From: Clostridiaceae bacterium
GTDB taxonomy: Bacteria > Bacillota > Clostridia > Saccharofermentanales > UBA5734
DNA length: 6,814 nucleotides
Assembly: GCA_012511525.1 (NCBI GenBank)
Contig: JAAZFW010000185.1
Span: 1 to 6,814, forward strand
Direction: 5' to 3'
Made by a program: the position numbers and the translations under genes. A model generated the notes under the pieces. It searched no databases. It was not told the origin of the DNA and was given only the letters and a program-made list of their open reading frames with translations. Positions 1 through 5,555 of the stretch are shown piece by piece. Numbering within the stretch: position 1 is the first letter of the stretch; every line of letters begins with the position of its first letter.

Positions 1-973
1 CTGCGTACGCCATGTTGGGGTGCGGGCCGCCCAGAACGGTCGGCGTCGCCAGGATGACCGCGGCCGCGTCGACGAGGTCCATGATGAAATGGCCGGTTTC
101 CAGGCTCAGGCTGTCCGGCTGCTGGCCCAGGTCGCGGCAGATGATCGACAGGCCCTGGGCGGACAGCTTGACCGCCAGGCGCTCCACCATCAGGCGCGTG
201 CTGTCGTGCATGCTGATATAGGGGATGGTGACCAGCCGCTTCACACCGTCGCCAGTCCATTTCTCGTACCGGCTCAAGATCATGTCCGGGTTGTACCAGA
301 CCGGTCCGTGCGCCGGGGCGATCAGGCGTGGGTTCATCTGGCGCACCCTGGCGGTGTAGCGCATGATCTGCTGGCGGAACGGCATCATGATCTCGGCATA
401 GTAGGCCTTGGCGGCCACGCGCTGTTCGGCACTGGATGTCGCGAAGGCTTTGGGCGTCGCGTAATGTGAGCCGAACAGGTCGCTGGAGAACAGGATGCGG
501 TCCTCTTCCAGCCAGACCATCGTATTGTCCGGCCAGTGGGCGAAGGGAATCAGGGTGAATTGCAGCGTTTTGTCACCCAGGGAGAGCTTCTCCCCTTCTT
601 TGACGACCCGGACCTTGGCAGGGTCGAAATTCAGGTGTGTCGCCAGCATCTCCCGGACCTTTTCGCTGCCCACGACCTGCGCCATGGGGTAGCGGTTGAG
701 CACAGCCGCGTTAGAGCCGGAATGGTCCTGCTCGGTGTGCAGTGTGATCAGGTAGTCGATCTTCTCGACGCCGGCCTCCGTCAGGTTGTTCATCAGGACA
801 TCGGTTTTAAGCGGATCGACCGCGTCGATCAGGGCGGTTTTCTCGCTGCCCTCGATCAGGTAGGCGTTATAGGTTGTCCCATGGGGCGTCGGCATCAGGC
901 AGTCGAACAGCTGGCGGTCCGGATGGCTGGCGCCGACTTCGAAAATCCTGTCGCCGATGGGCAATACAGTCAT
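1..973 (-). CDS. A-type flavodiiron protein (rubredoxin:oxygen/NO oxidoreductase), 3' end cut by window start
   Basis: Flavodiiron proteins reduce O2 to water, or NO to N2O, in the cytoplasm of anaerobes, using electrons from rubredoxin. The visible 324 residues read without a frameshift from the ATG at 973. Residues 1 to about 245 form the metallo-beta-lactamase-like domain with all di-iron ligands: H79, E81, D83 and H84 in LHTEQDHSG, H146 in AHWPDN, D165 in SSDLFGSH and H222 in APAHGPVW. This matches the canonical spacing of the family almost residue for residue. A flavodoxin-like domain starts near residue 247; SMHDSTRLM is the likely FMN phosphate loop and ATPTVLGGPHPN a second flavin-contact loop. 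Family members are about 400 residues, so roughly the last 75 lie outside the window. The start has a clear AAAGGAG at 990-984, ten bases upstream. It follows rubredoxin, its expected donor, in one operon. Whether O2 or NO is the main substrate cannot be read from the sequence. Confidence 0.95.
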   Translation of the reverse strand, partial: MTVLPIGDRIFEVGASHPDRQLFDCLMPTPHGTTYNAYLIEGSEKTALIDAVDPLKTDVLMNNLTEAGVEKIDYLITLHTEQDHSGSNAAVLNRYPMAQVVGSEKVREMLATHLNFDPAKVRVVKEGEKLSLGDKTLQFTLIPFAHWPDNTMVWLEEDRILFSSDLFGSHYATPKAFATSSAEQRVAAKAYYAEIMMPFRQQIMRYTARVRQMNPRLIAPAHGPVWYNPDMILSRYEKWTGDGVKRLVTIPYISMHDSTRLMVERLAVKLSAQGLSIICRDLGQQPDSLSLETGHFIMDLVDAAAVILATPTVLGGPHPNMAYA

Positions 974-983
974 GGTGGTTCCA

Positions 984-1033
984 CTCCTTTCACAGCGTTG
1001 TGAAGGCGCATCCAAAAATGGATGCGCCTTCAC
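984..1033 (-). promoter_or_regulatory. Strong intergenic hairpin between rubredoxin and flavodiiron protein, next to the ribosome-binding site
   Basis: Positions 1000-1014 and 1019-1033 are perfect 15-base inverted repeats around a 4-base loop. On the minus-strand transcript the loop is UUUU. No T-run follows the hairpin on either strand, so it is not a standard intrinsic terminator. The flavodiiron ribosome-binding site (990-984) begins ten bases after the stem. Part of the 3' arm (CCTTCACA on the transcript) can instead pair, with one bulge, with TGTGAAAGG, which contains that ribosome-binding site. Plausible roles are mRNA stabilisation or processing between the two cistrons, or translational control. 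The repeat is seen directly; its role is inferred. Confidence 0.75.
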
Positions 1034-1048
1034 CGTTCTGTGTTTCGA

Positions 1049-1210
1049 TCAGTCTTCCGGGCTGAAGTCGTCCTTGCTGGCACCGCATAGCGGGCAAACC
1101 CAGTCTTCCGGAAGATCCTCGAAAGCCGTACCCGGATCAACACCGTTGTCCGGATCGCCCGCTTCGGGGTCGTAGACATAGCCGCACAAGTTGCATACGT
1201 ATTTCTTCAC
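1049..1210 (-). CDS. Rubredoxin
   Basis: This is a small cytoplasmic one-electron carrier with a single iron bound by four cysteines. With the GTG start at 1210 the protein is 53 residues, the normal rubredoxin size, and begins VKKYVCNLCGYVYDPEAGD. The iron ligands are C6 and C9 (CNLC) and C39 and C42 (CPLC). The conserved aromatic and acidic core (YVYDPEAGDPDNG, LPEDWVCP) is intact. The GTG is preceded by GAGGG at 1222-1218 with a 7-base spacer. Longer in-frame starts exist, but an ATG at 1243 overlaps the -10 box and a TTG at 1276 lies upstream of the -35 box, so neither would be on the transcript. It is the first gene of the operon and the likely electron donor to the flavodiiron protein that follows. 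Identity is certain; the start choice is well supported. Confidence 0.95.
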   Translation of the reverse strand: MKKYVCNLCGYVYDPEAGDPDNGVDPGTAFEDLPEDWVCPLCGASKDDFSPED

Positions 1211-1241
1211 GCTAAAGCCCTCGCTTTCACAAGATAAAACC

Positions 1242-1270
1242 ATTATACCGGTTTGATCCGCATCTGACCA
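1242..1270 (-). promoter_or_regulatory. Sigma-A-type promoter for the rubredoxin-flavodiiron operon
   Basis: On the minus strand the -10 box is a perfect TATAAT (1247-1242). The -35 box is TGGTCA (1270-1265, four of six consensus bases), and the spacer is exactly 17 bases. Transcription would start near 1235, giving a leader of about 25 bases that contains the GAGGG of rubredoxin. The -35 box lies only nine bases beyond the yhbY stop codon, so the operon is separated from the ribosomal cluster by its own promoter. AAACC and GGTTT flank the -10 box symmetrically (five bases each, eight apart), a weak candidate operator. Confidence 0.75.
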
Positions 1271-1279
1271 CAGCAAATG

Positions 1280-1585
1280 TTACAGTGGCAGCGGCAGCGA
1301 CTTGCCCAGGCGGGCCAGTTTCTCGGAAGGCTTGTAGAGGACAAAGCGCCGCCCGATCACCTGGACGATGTCGGCGCCAACCGATTCGGCTGCCTTTGCG
1401 GCGATCGACCGCACGGGCTCCGTGGCGCTCTTGAGGACGACGGCCTTGACCAGCTCGTGGGTTGAGAGCAGTTCGGCGAGGCTGTCGGCCATCGCCGGAT
1501 TCCAGGGTTCCTTGCCGACATGGAAATCGGCGTCCATCGTGTTGGCGCGGGATCTGAGCCAGGCGCGCTGCTTGCTGCTGATCAT
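1280..1585 (-). CDS. yhbY: YhbY/YqeI-family RNA-binding ribosome assembly protein
   Basis: This is a single CRM (CRS1-YhbY) domain protein of 101 residues, the usual family size. Members bind pre-50S ribosomal particles and have a fold like the C-terminal domain of IF3. Family hallmarks are the N-terminal SSKQRAWLRSRANT, a central helix with HELVKAVVL, and the C-terminal VQVIGRRFVLYKPS (residues 74-87). The loop that reads GSNG in E. coli and GKGG in B. subtilis reads GKEP here (24-27), so the second glycine of the GxxG RNA-contact motif is missing. The ATG at 1585 is chosen because AAGGAG lies six bases upstream; an in-frame ATG at 1603 would place that sequence inside the gene. It follows obg after 22 bases and is almost certainly cotranscribed with it, an arrangement common in Bacillota. 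Confidence 0.92.
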   Translation of the reverse strand: MISSKQRAWLRSRANTMDADFHVGKEPWNPAMADSLAELLSTHELVKAVVLKSATEPVRSIAAKAAESVGADIVQVIGRRFVLYKPSEKLARLGKSLPLPL

Positions 1586-1607
1586 GGGATTCTCCTTATC
1601 CATGCGA

Positions 1608-2876
1608 TTACTCGTAATAGTTGAACTCGAAACCGGCCAGATTGACCACGTCGCCTTCCTGGATCCCCGCTTTTTCCAGATCCTCGATGACACCCTTGCG
1701 CCGGATCAGGCGCTGGAAGTAGTGCAGCGATTCGTGCTGGTCGAAATTCGTGGAACGGACCAGGTTCTCAATCCACTCGCCGCTGACCCGATAGACGGAT
1801 CCGTCCTTTTGGATCTCGAACAGCGGACCGGTCTCCAGACGATAGAGGGTTCTCTCCTTTTCAGGATCGAACAGCTGGACCGGAGGCAGGGAACGGACGG
1901 CAGATGCCACTGCTTGAATCAATGGCGTCACACCCTCCCCGATCGGCGCGCAGATCGGAAAGACCGTATAGCCCCGCTCACGGAGCGCTTGCTCGGTCTG
2001 GCTGACCTTCTTTGTGTCGGCCAGGTCGATCTTGTTCAGCGCGACAATCTGGGGGCGGCTGGCCAGGGCCGGGTCATAGCTGGCCAGTTCTTCGTTGATC
2101 TGGTCGAAGCTTTCGAGCGGTTCGCTGCCCGAATCGGGCGACATGTCGACGACATGCAGCAGCAGCCGCGTGCGCTCAATATGGCGCAGAAACGCCAGGC
2201 CCAACCCTAAACCGGTGTGGGCGCCGGCGATCAGGCCGGGGATGTCCGCCATGACAAAGCTGGTGTCACCGACCGCGACCACGCCCAGCCCGGGTTCGAT
2301 GGTTGTGAACGGGTAATTTCCGATTTTGGGTTTGGCCGCAGACACGACAGACAGAAGTGTCGACTTGCCGGCATTGGGCAGGCCGACCAGGCCGACATCC
2401 GCGATCAGCTTGAGCTCGACGATCAAGTCAAGCTGGTCCCCGGCTTCGCCGGCTCGCGCAAAACGCGGCGCCTGGCGGACGCTGTTGGCGAAATGGACAT
2501 TGCCCTTGCCGCCCCGGCCGCCCCTGGCGATGACAACACGCTGGCCGTCCTCGACCAGGTCTGCCACGATGTGGCCGCTTTCAGCCTCCCTGACCAGCGT
2601 GCCGACAGGCACGTCCAGCACCATATCCTGGCCGCTACGCCCATATTGCTTGCGCGTGCCGCCCTTCTGGCCGTGCTCCGCCTGGAACTTGCGCCGGTAA
2701 CGAAAAGCCTGCAGCGTACTGAGGCCGCTGCGGGCCAGAAAGACGATGTCGCCGCCGCGCCCCCCGTCGCCGCCGTCGGGCCCGCCGTTGGGCACATATT
2801 TCTCGGTATGGAACGATACGGCGCCGTCGCCGCCGTCACCGGCGCTGACAGTCATGCGCACGCGGTCAATAAACAC
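1608..2876 (-). CDS. obg: Obg family GTPase (ObgE/CgtA) with OCT domain
   Basis: Obg is an essential GTPase that acts in late 50S subunit assembly and links it to growth and stress. The protein is 422 residues. The glycine-rich Obg domain spans about 1-158 (GDGGDGAVSF, GGPDGGDGGRGGD, GGRGGKGN). The G domain spans about 159-330: P-loop GLPNAGKST (165-173), switch I around FTTIEPGLG (190-198), DIPGLI (211-216) and NKID (281-284). The C-terminal OCT domain (about 335-422), typical of Gram-positive Obg, contains NFDQHESLHYFQRL and ends GFEFNYYE. Small departures are EPGLG where EPNLG is common in switch I, and ICA where the G5 motif usually has a serine. The start is GTG with GGAGGG seven bases upstream. 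An intrinsic terminator lies directly upstream with no visible promoter after it, so expression probably depends on read-through from rpmA. Confidence 0.97.
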   Translation of the reverse strand: MFIDRVRMTVSAGDGGDGAVSFHTEKYVPNGGPDGGDGGRGGDIVFLARSGLSTLQAFRYRRKFQAEHGQKGGTRKQYGRSGQDMVLDVPVGTLVREAESGHIVADLVEDGQRVVIARGGRGGKGNVHFANSVRQAPRFARAGEAGDQLDLIVELKLIADVGLVGLPNAGKSTLLSVVSAAKPKIGNYPFTTIEPGLGVVAVGDTSFVMADIPGLIAGAHTGLGLGLAFLRHIERTRLLLHVVDMSPDSGSEPLESFDQINEELASYDPALASRPQIVALNKIDLADTKKVSQTEQALRERGYTVFPICAPIGEGVTPLIQAVASAVRSLPPVQLFDPEKERTLYRLETGPLFEIQKDGSVYRVSGEWIENLVRSTNFDQHESLHYFQRLIRRKGVIEDLEKAGIQEGDVVNLAGFEFNYYE

Positions 2877-2883
2877 AGTTTAA

Positions 2884-2889
2884 CCCTCC
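2884..2889 (-). promoter_or_regulatory. Ribosome-binding site that fixes the GTG start of obg
   Basis: GGAGGG on the minus strand sits seven bases before the GTG at 2876. It supports this non-ATG start, which also gives the conserved N-terminus MFIDRVRM. Confidence 0.85.
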
Positions 2890-2896
2890 GCCTGAT

Positions 2897-2925
2897 AAAA
2901 AAATCCGGCCGTTTACGCGGCCGGA
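2897..2925 (-). terminator. Intrinsic terminator/attenuator between rpmA and obg
   Basis: On the minus strand TCCGGCCG and CGGCCGGA form a perfect 8-bp GC-rich stem (2925-2918 and 2911-2904) with a 6-base loop, followed at once by seven Ts (2903-2897). This is a textbook Rho-independent terminator. Only seven bases separate the T-run from the obg ribosome-binding site, too few for a promoter. It therefore probably works as a partial terminator that sets the ratio of obg-yhbY to rplU-prp-rpmA transcript, or as a regulated attenuator. Confidence 0.88.
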
Positions 2926-2935
2926 CGAACGGCTT

Positions 2936-2963
2936 CCTGCCCGGCCATCAACGGCCGGGCAGG
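2936..2963 (-). repeat. Second perfect hairpin upstream of the obg terminator
   Basis: Positions 2936-2946 and 2953-2963 are perfect 11-base inverted repeats (CCTGCCCGGCC and its complement) around a 6-base loop. There is no T-run after it. Its GGCCGG segment could also pair with the CCGGCC of the terminator stem at 2904-2925, so it may act as an anti-terminator or protect the 3' end of rpmA mRNA. The repeat is seen directly; the function is inferred. Confidence 0.7.
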
Positions 2964-2985
2964 CGCCGTGCCCTGCTCTTTACCT

Positions 2986-3267
2986 TCAGGAAGCAGGATA
3001 AACGCTGACTTGCTTCCTGTCTTTGCCCATGCGCTCGAACTTGACCTGGCCGCTGATCTTGGCGAACAGCGTGTCGTCCGAACCGCGGCCGACATTCTCG
3101 CCCGGGTGAATTTTCGTGCCGCGCTGGCGAACCAAGATGTTGCCGGCCAGCACCTGCTGGCCATCGCCCTTCTTGGTTCCAAGCCGCTTGGACTCGGAGT
3201 CGCGGCCGTTGCGGGTGCTGCCGACACCTTTTTTATGAGCCAGCAGCTGTAAATCAATGTAAATCAT
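2986..3267 (-). CDS. rpmA: 50S ribosomal protein bL27 with cleavable N-terminal extension
   Basis: bL27 is a large-subunit protein whose N-terminus reaches towards the peptidyl transferase centre. The 93-residue product is highly conserved: AHKKGVGSTRNGRDSESKRL, AGNILVRQRGTKIHPGENVG, DDTLFAKISGQVKFER and a C-terminal VSVYPAS. As in other Bacillota, nine extra residues (MIYIDLQLL) precede the mature AHKKGVG. This extension is removed by the Prp protease, whose gene lies immediately upstream. Known extensions usually end LQFF or LQLF before the cut; here it is LQLL. The ATG at 3267 overlaps the prp stop as ATGA and has AAGGAGGT eight bases upstream, so initiation should be strong and possibly coupled to prp. 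The mature form has the same N-terminus as E. coli L27 after removal of its methionine. Confidence 0.98.
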   Translation of the reverse strand: MIYIDLQLLAHKKGVGSTRNGRDSESKRLGTKKGDGQQVLAGNILVRQRGTKIHPGENVGRGSDDTLFAKISGQVKFERMGKDRKQVSVYPAS

Positions 3268-3623
3268 CTTGCAGGACCTCCTTGGTCTTGTCTGTGCCGA
3301 AAACGAATGTAGCGGCTGCCATAGCTGGCCTGGATCTGCTTGCATCCGATGATCAAAGATTGCATCAGGATCGTTGCCGTTTGGATCTGTGAAGCGGCAA
3401 GTCCTGCCCGTTGCGGCAATCCGAATCGGATCAGGCCGTTTTCCAACTGCCGCGGCGGGTCGATGCCGGCCAGCTCCTGCAGGCTGCCGATGGCGGTCTG
3501 CGCCAGAACCGAGACGGCGGCGCAGATGATGTCCGGACCGTCTGCGGCGTATCCGGCATGTCCCGACGCGCAGAACGATTCGATCCAGCCATCCGGATCA
3601 TGCTGCAGGGTTATCGTAATCAT
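3264..3623 (-). CDS. prp: Ribosomal-processing cysteine protease Prp (YsxB family)
   Basis: Prp removes the N-terminal extension of ribosomal protein L27 in Bacillota, a step needed for proper ribosome function. The protein is 119 residues. The catalytic pair is present as H22 in SGHAGYA and C34 in DIICAAVSVLAQTA, the same residue numbers as described for the S. aureus enzyme. The following helix (GSLQELAGI) is also typical. The C-terminus ends with an arginine-rich tail (RYIRFRHRQDQGGPAR), making the protein somewhat longer than many homologues. The ATG at 3623 has no convincing ribosome-binding site, and 50 bases separate it from the rplU stop. Low translation would fit a catalytic protein between two abundant ribosomal proteins. 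The stop overlaps the rpmA start by ATGA. Confidence 0.95.
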   Translation of the reverse strand: MITITLQHDPDGWIESFCASGHAGYAADGPDIICAAVSVLAQTAIGSLQELAGIDPPRQLENGLIRFGLPQRAGLAASQIQTATILMQSLIIGCKQIQASYGSRYIRFRHRQDQGGPAR

Positions 3624-3662
3624 CTCAACGTGCGTGCGGCGGCCGCTTGCGCTGCCGGCTGC

Positions 3663-3680
3663 TGCCTGACAAGTCAGGCA
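3663..3680 (-). repeat. Short palindrome across the rplU stop codon
   Basis: TGCCTGAC and GTCAGGCA are perfect 8-base inverted repeats with two bases between them, and the rplU TGA lies inside. As RNA it would form about a 7-bp stem with a 4-base loop. No T-run follows, so it is not an intrinsic terminator. It might slow ribosomes or affect how many continue to the weakly initiated prp. Confidence 0.5.
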
Positions 3681-3985
3681 TTGATCTTCGTGATGCGGAC
3701 GCGGGTGTATGGCTGCCGATGGCCGTTCTTGTTGCGGTAGCCCTTCTTGGCCTTGTACTTGAAAACGATGATCTTCTTCTGCTTGCCTTGCTTGACAATC
3801 TCCCCGTCGACAACAGCGCCTTCCAGGCACGGATCGCCGACTTTCAGGCTTTCGTCGTCCGAATAGGCCAGGACCTGGTCAAACTGGACGGCATCGCCTG
3901 ATTCACCAACGATTTTTTCGATGAACAGCTCGTCGCCGACCGAAACCCGGTACTGCTTGCCGCCTGTCGCGATAACAGCGTACAT
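3674..3985 (-). CDS. rplU: 50S ribosomal protein bL21
   Basis: bL21 binds 23S rRNA in the large subunit. The product is 103 residues, the family length. It starts MYAVIATGGKQYRVSVGDE and ends with the characteristic basic tail KKIIVFKYKAKKGYRNKNGH followed by RQPYTRVRITKINA. The middle part with LKVGDPCLEGAVVDGEIV is also typical. The ATG at 3985 has GGAGGG nine bases upstream. A longer in-frame reading from 4069 is not used: it adds residues unlike L21 and would begin about at the predicted transcription start. It is the first gene of the rplU-prp-rpmA cluster and is driven by the promoter at 4076-4104. Confidence 0.98.
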   Translation of the reverse strand: MYAVIATGGKQYRVSVGDELFIEKIVGESGDAVQFDQVLAYSDDESLKVGDPCLEGAVVDGEIVKQGKQKKIIVFKYKAKKGYRNKNGHRQPYTRVRITKINA

Positions 3986-4069
3986 AATATGTTTCCCTCC
4001 TGTAATCAGTCTCGCCCAGCCCAGGCAGTGCGCGAAGCGCAGCATTTTAAGCCCGGTTGATGCGGTCAC
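3986..4069 (-). promoter_or_regulatory. 5' leader of rplU, candidate ribosomal-protein leader
   Basis: From the predicted transcription start near 4069 to the rplU ATG there are about 84 untranslated bases, long enough for an autoregulatory leader. L21 leader RNAs are known in Bacillota. A compact hairpin is visible at 4029-4041 (TGCGC, 3-base loop, GCGCA), followed by a GC-rich stretch and then the ribosome-binding site. I cannot confirm by eye that it matches the known L21 leader structure. Confidence 0.4.
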
Positions 4070-4075
4070 CGGGTT

Positions 4076-4104
4076 ATCTTATCATCGCCGGGGTGGCTTG
4101 TCAA
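4076..4104 (-). promoter_or_regulatory. Sigma-A-type promoter for the rplU cluster
   Basis: On the minus strand a perfect TTGACA (4104-4099) is followed after exactly 17 bases by TAAGAT (4081-4076, four of six consensus bases). An AT-rich patch (AAAAATCTAT) just upstream could help as an UP-like element. The predicted start, near 4069, falls inside an inverted repeat CCCGGT-N10-ACCGGG (4052-4073). Confidence 0.75.
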
Positions 4105-4114
4105 ATAGATTTTT

Positions 4115-4128
4115 GCCCGTGTCCGGGC
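4115..4128. repeat. Small hairpin after the membrane-protein gene, no T-run
   Basis: GCCCG and CGGGC flank a 4-base loop just after the stop codon at 4134. On the minus strand it is followed by AAAAATC, not Ts, so it is not a convincing terminator for the glpK operon. It lies immediately upstream of the rplU -35 box. Confidence 0.4.
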
Positions 4129-4133
4129 CAGAG

Positions 4134-5555
4134 TCAGGGTATAAGAAGCGCCCAGCTCAGCACCGTCACGCTGGCCGATGAAACCAGGGCCGCCAGCACC
4201 TTTTGCGTCTGCAGGGCGCGGCCGGTCCGCCGGCCCCAATACACGGCTGCCAGGATCAAAAGGCCGGCAGCCAGCCAGATCCATCCCCCGGCAGCGGCCG
4301 CGGCAACCGTCGCCGTCAGCGCAATGGCAGACCGAACCGGGTGCCATGAGGCGTTATCGCGCCCGAGCGGGAGGTTGAACAGGATCAGGGCGGCAAAGAG
4401 CAACAGCCTCCAGCCGTGCAGGGCCAGGCCGGGGACATGCGCCAGCACGAGGCCGAGCATAACCGGGACAAGGAGGCAGACGGCGCCCGGCAGCCATTCC
4501 GGCCAGGCGGAGCGGATCTGGACCGAATCGGCCCGGCGGGCGACCAGCGCCCGCCACGAGAGATGGAGCCAGCCCTGCCAGCCTGGAAAAAGCACCAGGA
4601 AAACGGCCGGCCAGGATATCCGGCCGGCGCCGATATGCTCGGCCAGCCAGGCTCCGGAGGCGGACAGCAGCAGGGCTGTCAAGCCCATGGCCAGCTCACC
4701 GGGCCAGGCCGCAAAAACCTGGCGTTCGTCAGATGGTTTGCCGGGTGCGATCAGCGCGGCGGCAAGCGGGGCCAGCAGCAGCAGCACGCACGCGGCAACC
4801 GCGCGCAGCAGTCCTGCGGAGGCTGTCCGGCCTGCGGCGGCAGCCAGGCCGGCCGCCGCTTCCCCCGCCGGCTGCCTGTCGCGGATCTGTGCGGCCAGTT
4901 CGGCCAGCAAGGGCGGCGAAAAGCGCCCCAGTTCAGCTGCCAGACCGGCAAACTGAACCAGGCTGACGCGCCCGTCTGCACTTTGGACCATGACACCCCC
5001 GCTCAGCGGCGACTCGATGCCGGTGAACACGGTTGCGTCTTCACCGGTCAGCTGCTCGAAAAAGCGCGGCCAATAACGGTTGGCATCGGGGCCGGTCAAA
5101 AGGATCAGGTCATGCGCCGGAGGACCGGGTACCAAACCGTTCTCAGGCGCGATCAGGGCCAGGCCGCGAATACCGAGCGCCGGTGCCGCCTGAAGCAGCT
5201 TGGCGGCCTGGTCGCCAAACCCAAGCAGCCAGATCGACTGCCGCTCGCAGCCGGTCGCCGCCGCGGTTTGCACCACGATATCATCGAGCGAATCCGCGGA
5301 TCCGGCCGGCAGGTAAACGCTGGGTAAACCGGCGGACGCCAGCGAAGCGCGAAGCAGCGTGTAGCTTGCGGCGGAGGGTGAAGACCCGGCCACGATCACC
5401 GCCTGGCCTGCGGGGTCGACGTTCGCATCGACAGGGTAAACCGCGGTGCGTGCGAAACGATCCAGGGCAAGCGGAAATGCCAGGACAACAGCTGCGGCCA
5501 GCAGGCCGCAGCAGGCGATGGCGGCCCAGAGCTGACGGCGCCGCGGCTGGGTCAA
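4134..5555 (-). CDS. Membrane protein of unknown function with degenerate alpha/beta-hydrolase-like outer domain
   Basis: I do not recognise this gene. The 473-residue product starts with a basic stretch (TQPRRRQ) and a signal-anchor helix (about 9-31). Residues about 38-230 form a soluble, probably extracytoplasmic domain. Its strand pattern (QAVIVAGSSP 51-60, SIWLLGFGDQAAKLL 107-121, GLALIAPENG 131-140, DLILLTGPDANRYWP 149-163) resembles an alpha/beta hydrolase. However, the nucleophile elbow reads GFGDQ (112-116) with no serine, and no late catalytic histidine is evident. About eight hydrophobic helices follow: 248-270, 287-305, 314-332, 354-378, 381-397, 408-425, 426-440 and 453-473. The composition is very Ala/Leu rich. 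The TTG at 5555 overlaps the glpK stop (TTGA) and has AGGA nine bases upstream. A TTG at 5582 would add nine residues but lacks a good ribosome-binding site. Coupling to glpK suggests coexpression, but the link to glycerol use is unproven. Confidence 0.75.
   Translation of the reverse strand: MTQPRRRQLWAAIACCGLLAAAVVLAFPLALDRFARTAVYPVDANVDPAGQAVIVAGSSPSAASYTLLRASLASAGLPSVYLPAGSADSLDDIVVQTAAATGCERQSIWLLGFGDQAAKLLQAAPALGIRGLALIAPENGLVPGPPAHDLILLTGPDANRYWPRFFEQLTGEDATVFTGIESPLSGGVMVQSADGRVSLVQFAGLAAELGRFSPPLLAELAAQIRDRQPAGEAAAGLAAAAGRTASAGLLRAVAACVLLLLAPLAAALIAPGKPSDERQVFAAWPGELAMGLTALLLSASGAWLAEHIGAGRISWPAVFLVLFPGWQGWLHLSWRALVARRADSVQIRSAWPEWLPGAVCLLVPVMLGLVLAHVPGLALHGWRLLLFAALILFNLPLGRDNASWHPVRSAIALTATVAAAAAGGWIWLAAGLLILAAVYWGRRTGRALQTQKVLAALVSSASVTVLSWALLIP

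Noticed and set aside
20..1003. Plus-strand open frames of 149 and 155 residues
   Set aside because: They are antisense to the flavodiiron gene, whose ligands and reading frame are fully intact on the minus strand.
1000..1033. 15-bp hairpin as a rubredoxin terminator
   Set aside because: There is no T-run on either side, and no promoter is visible between it and the flavodiiron start.
2217..3008. 263-residue plus-strand open frame
   Set aside because: It covers the obg coding region in antisense, and obg is beyond doubt.
3986..4069. N-terminal extension of rplU by 28 residues
   Set aside because: The extra residues do not resemble L21, the strong ribosome-binding site serves the ATG at 3985, and the extended start coincides with the predicted transcription start.
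4115..4128. Hairpin as terminator of the glpK operon
   Set aside because: The stem is only five base pairs and on the transcript it is followed by As rather than Us.
4057..5327. Long plus-strand open frames of about 300 residues each
   Set aside because: These are antisense shadows of the membrane-protein gene, with no ribosome-binding site and no recognisable domain.
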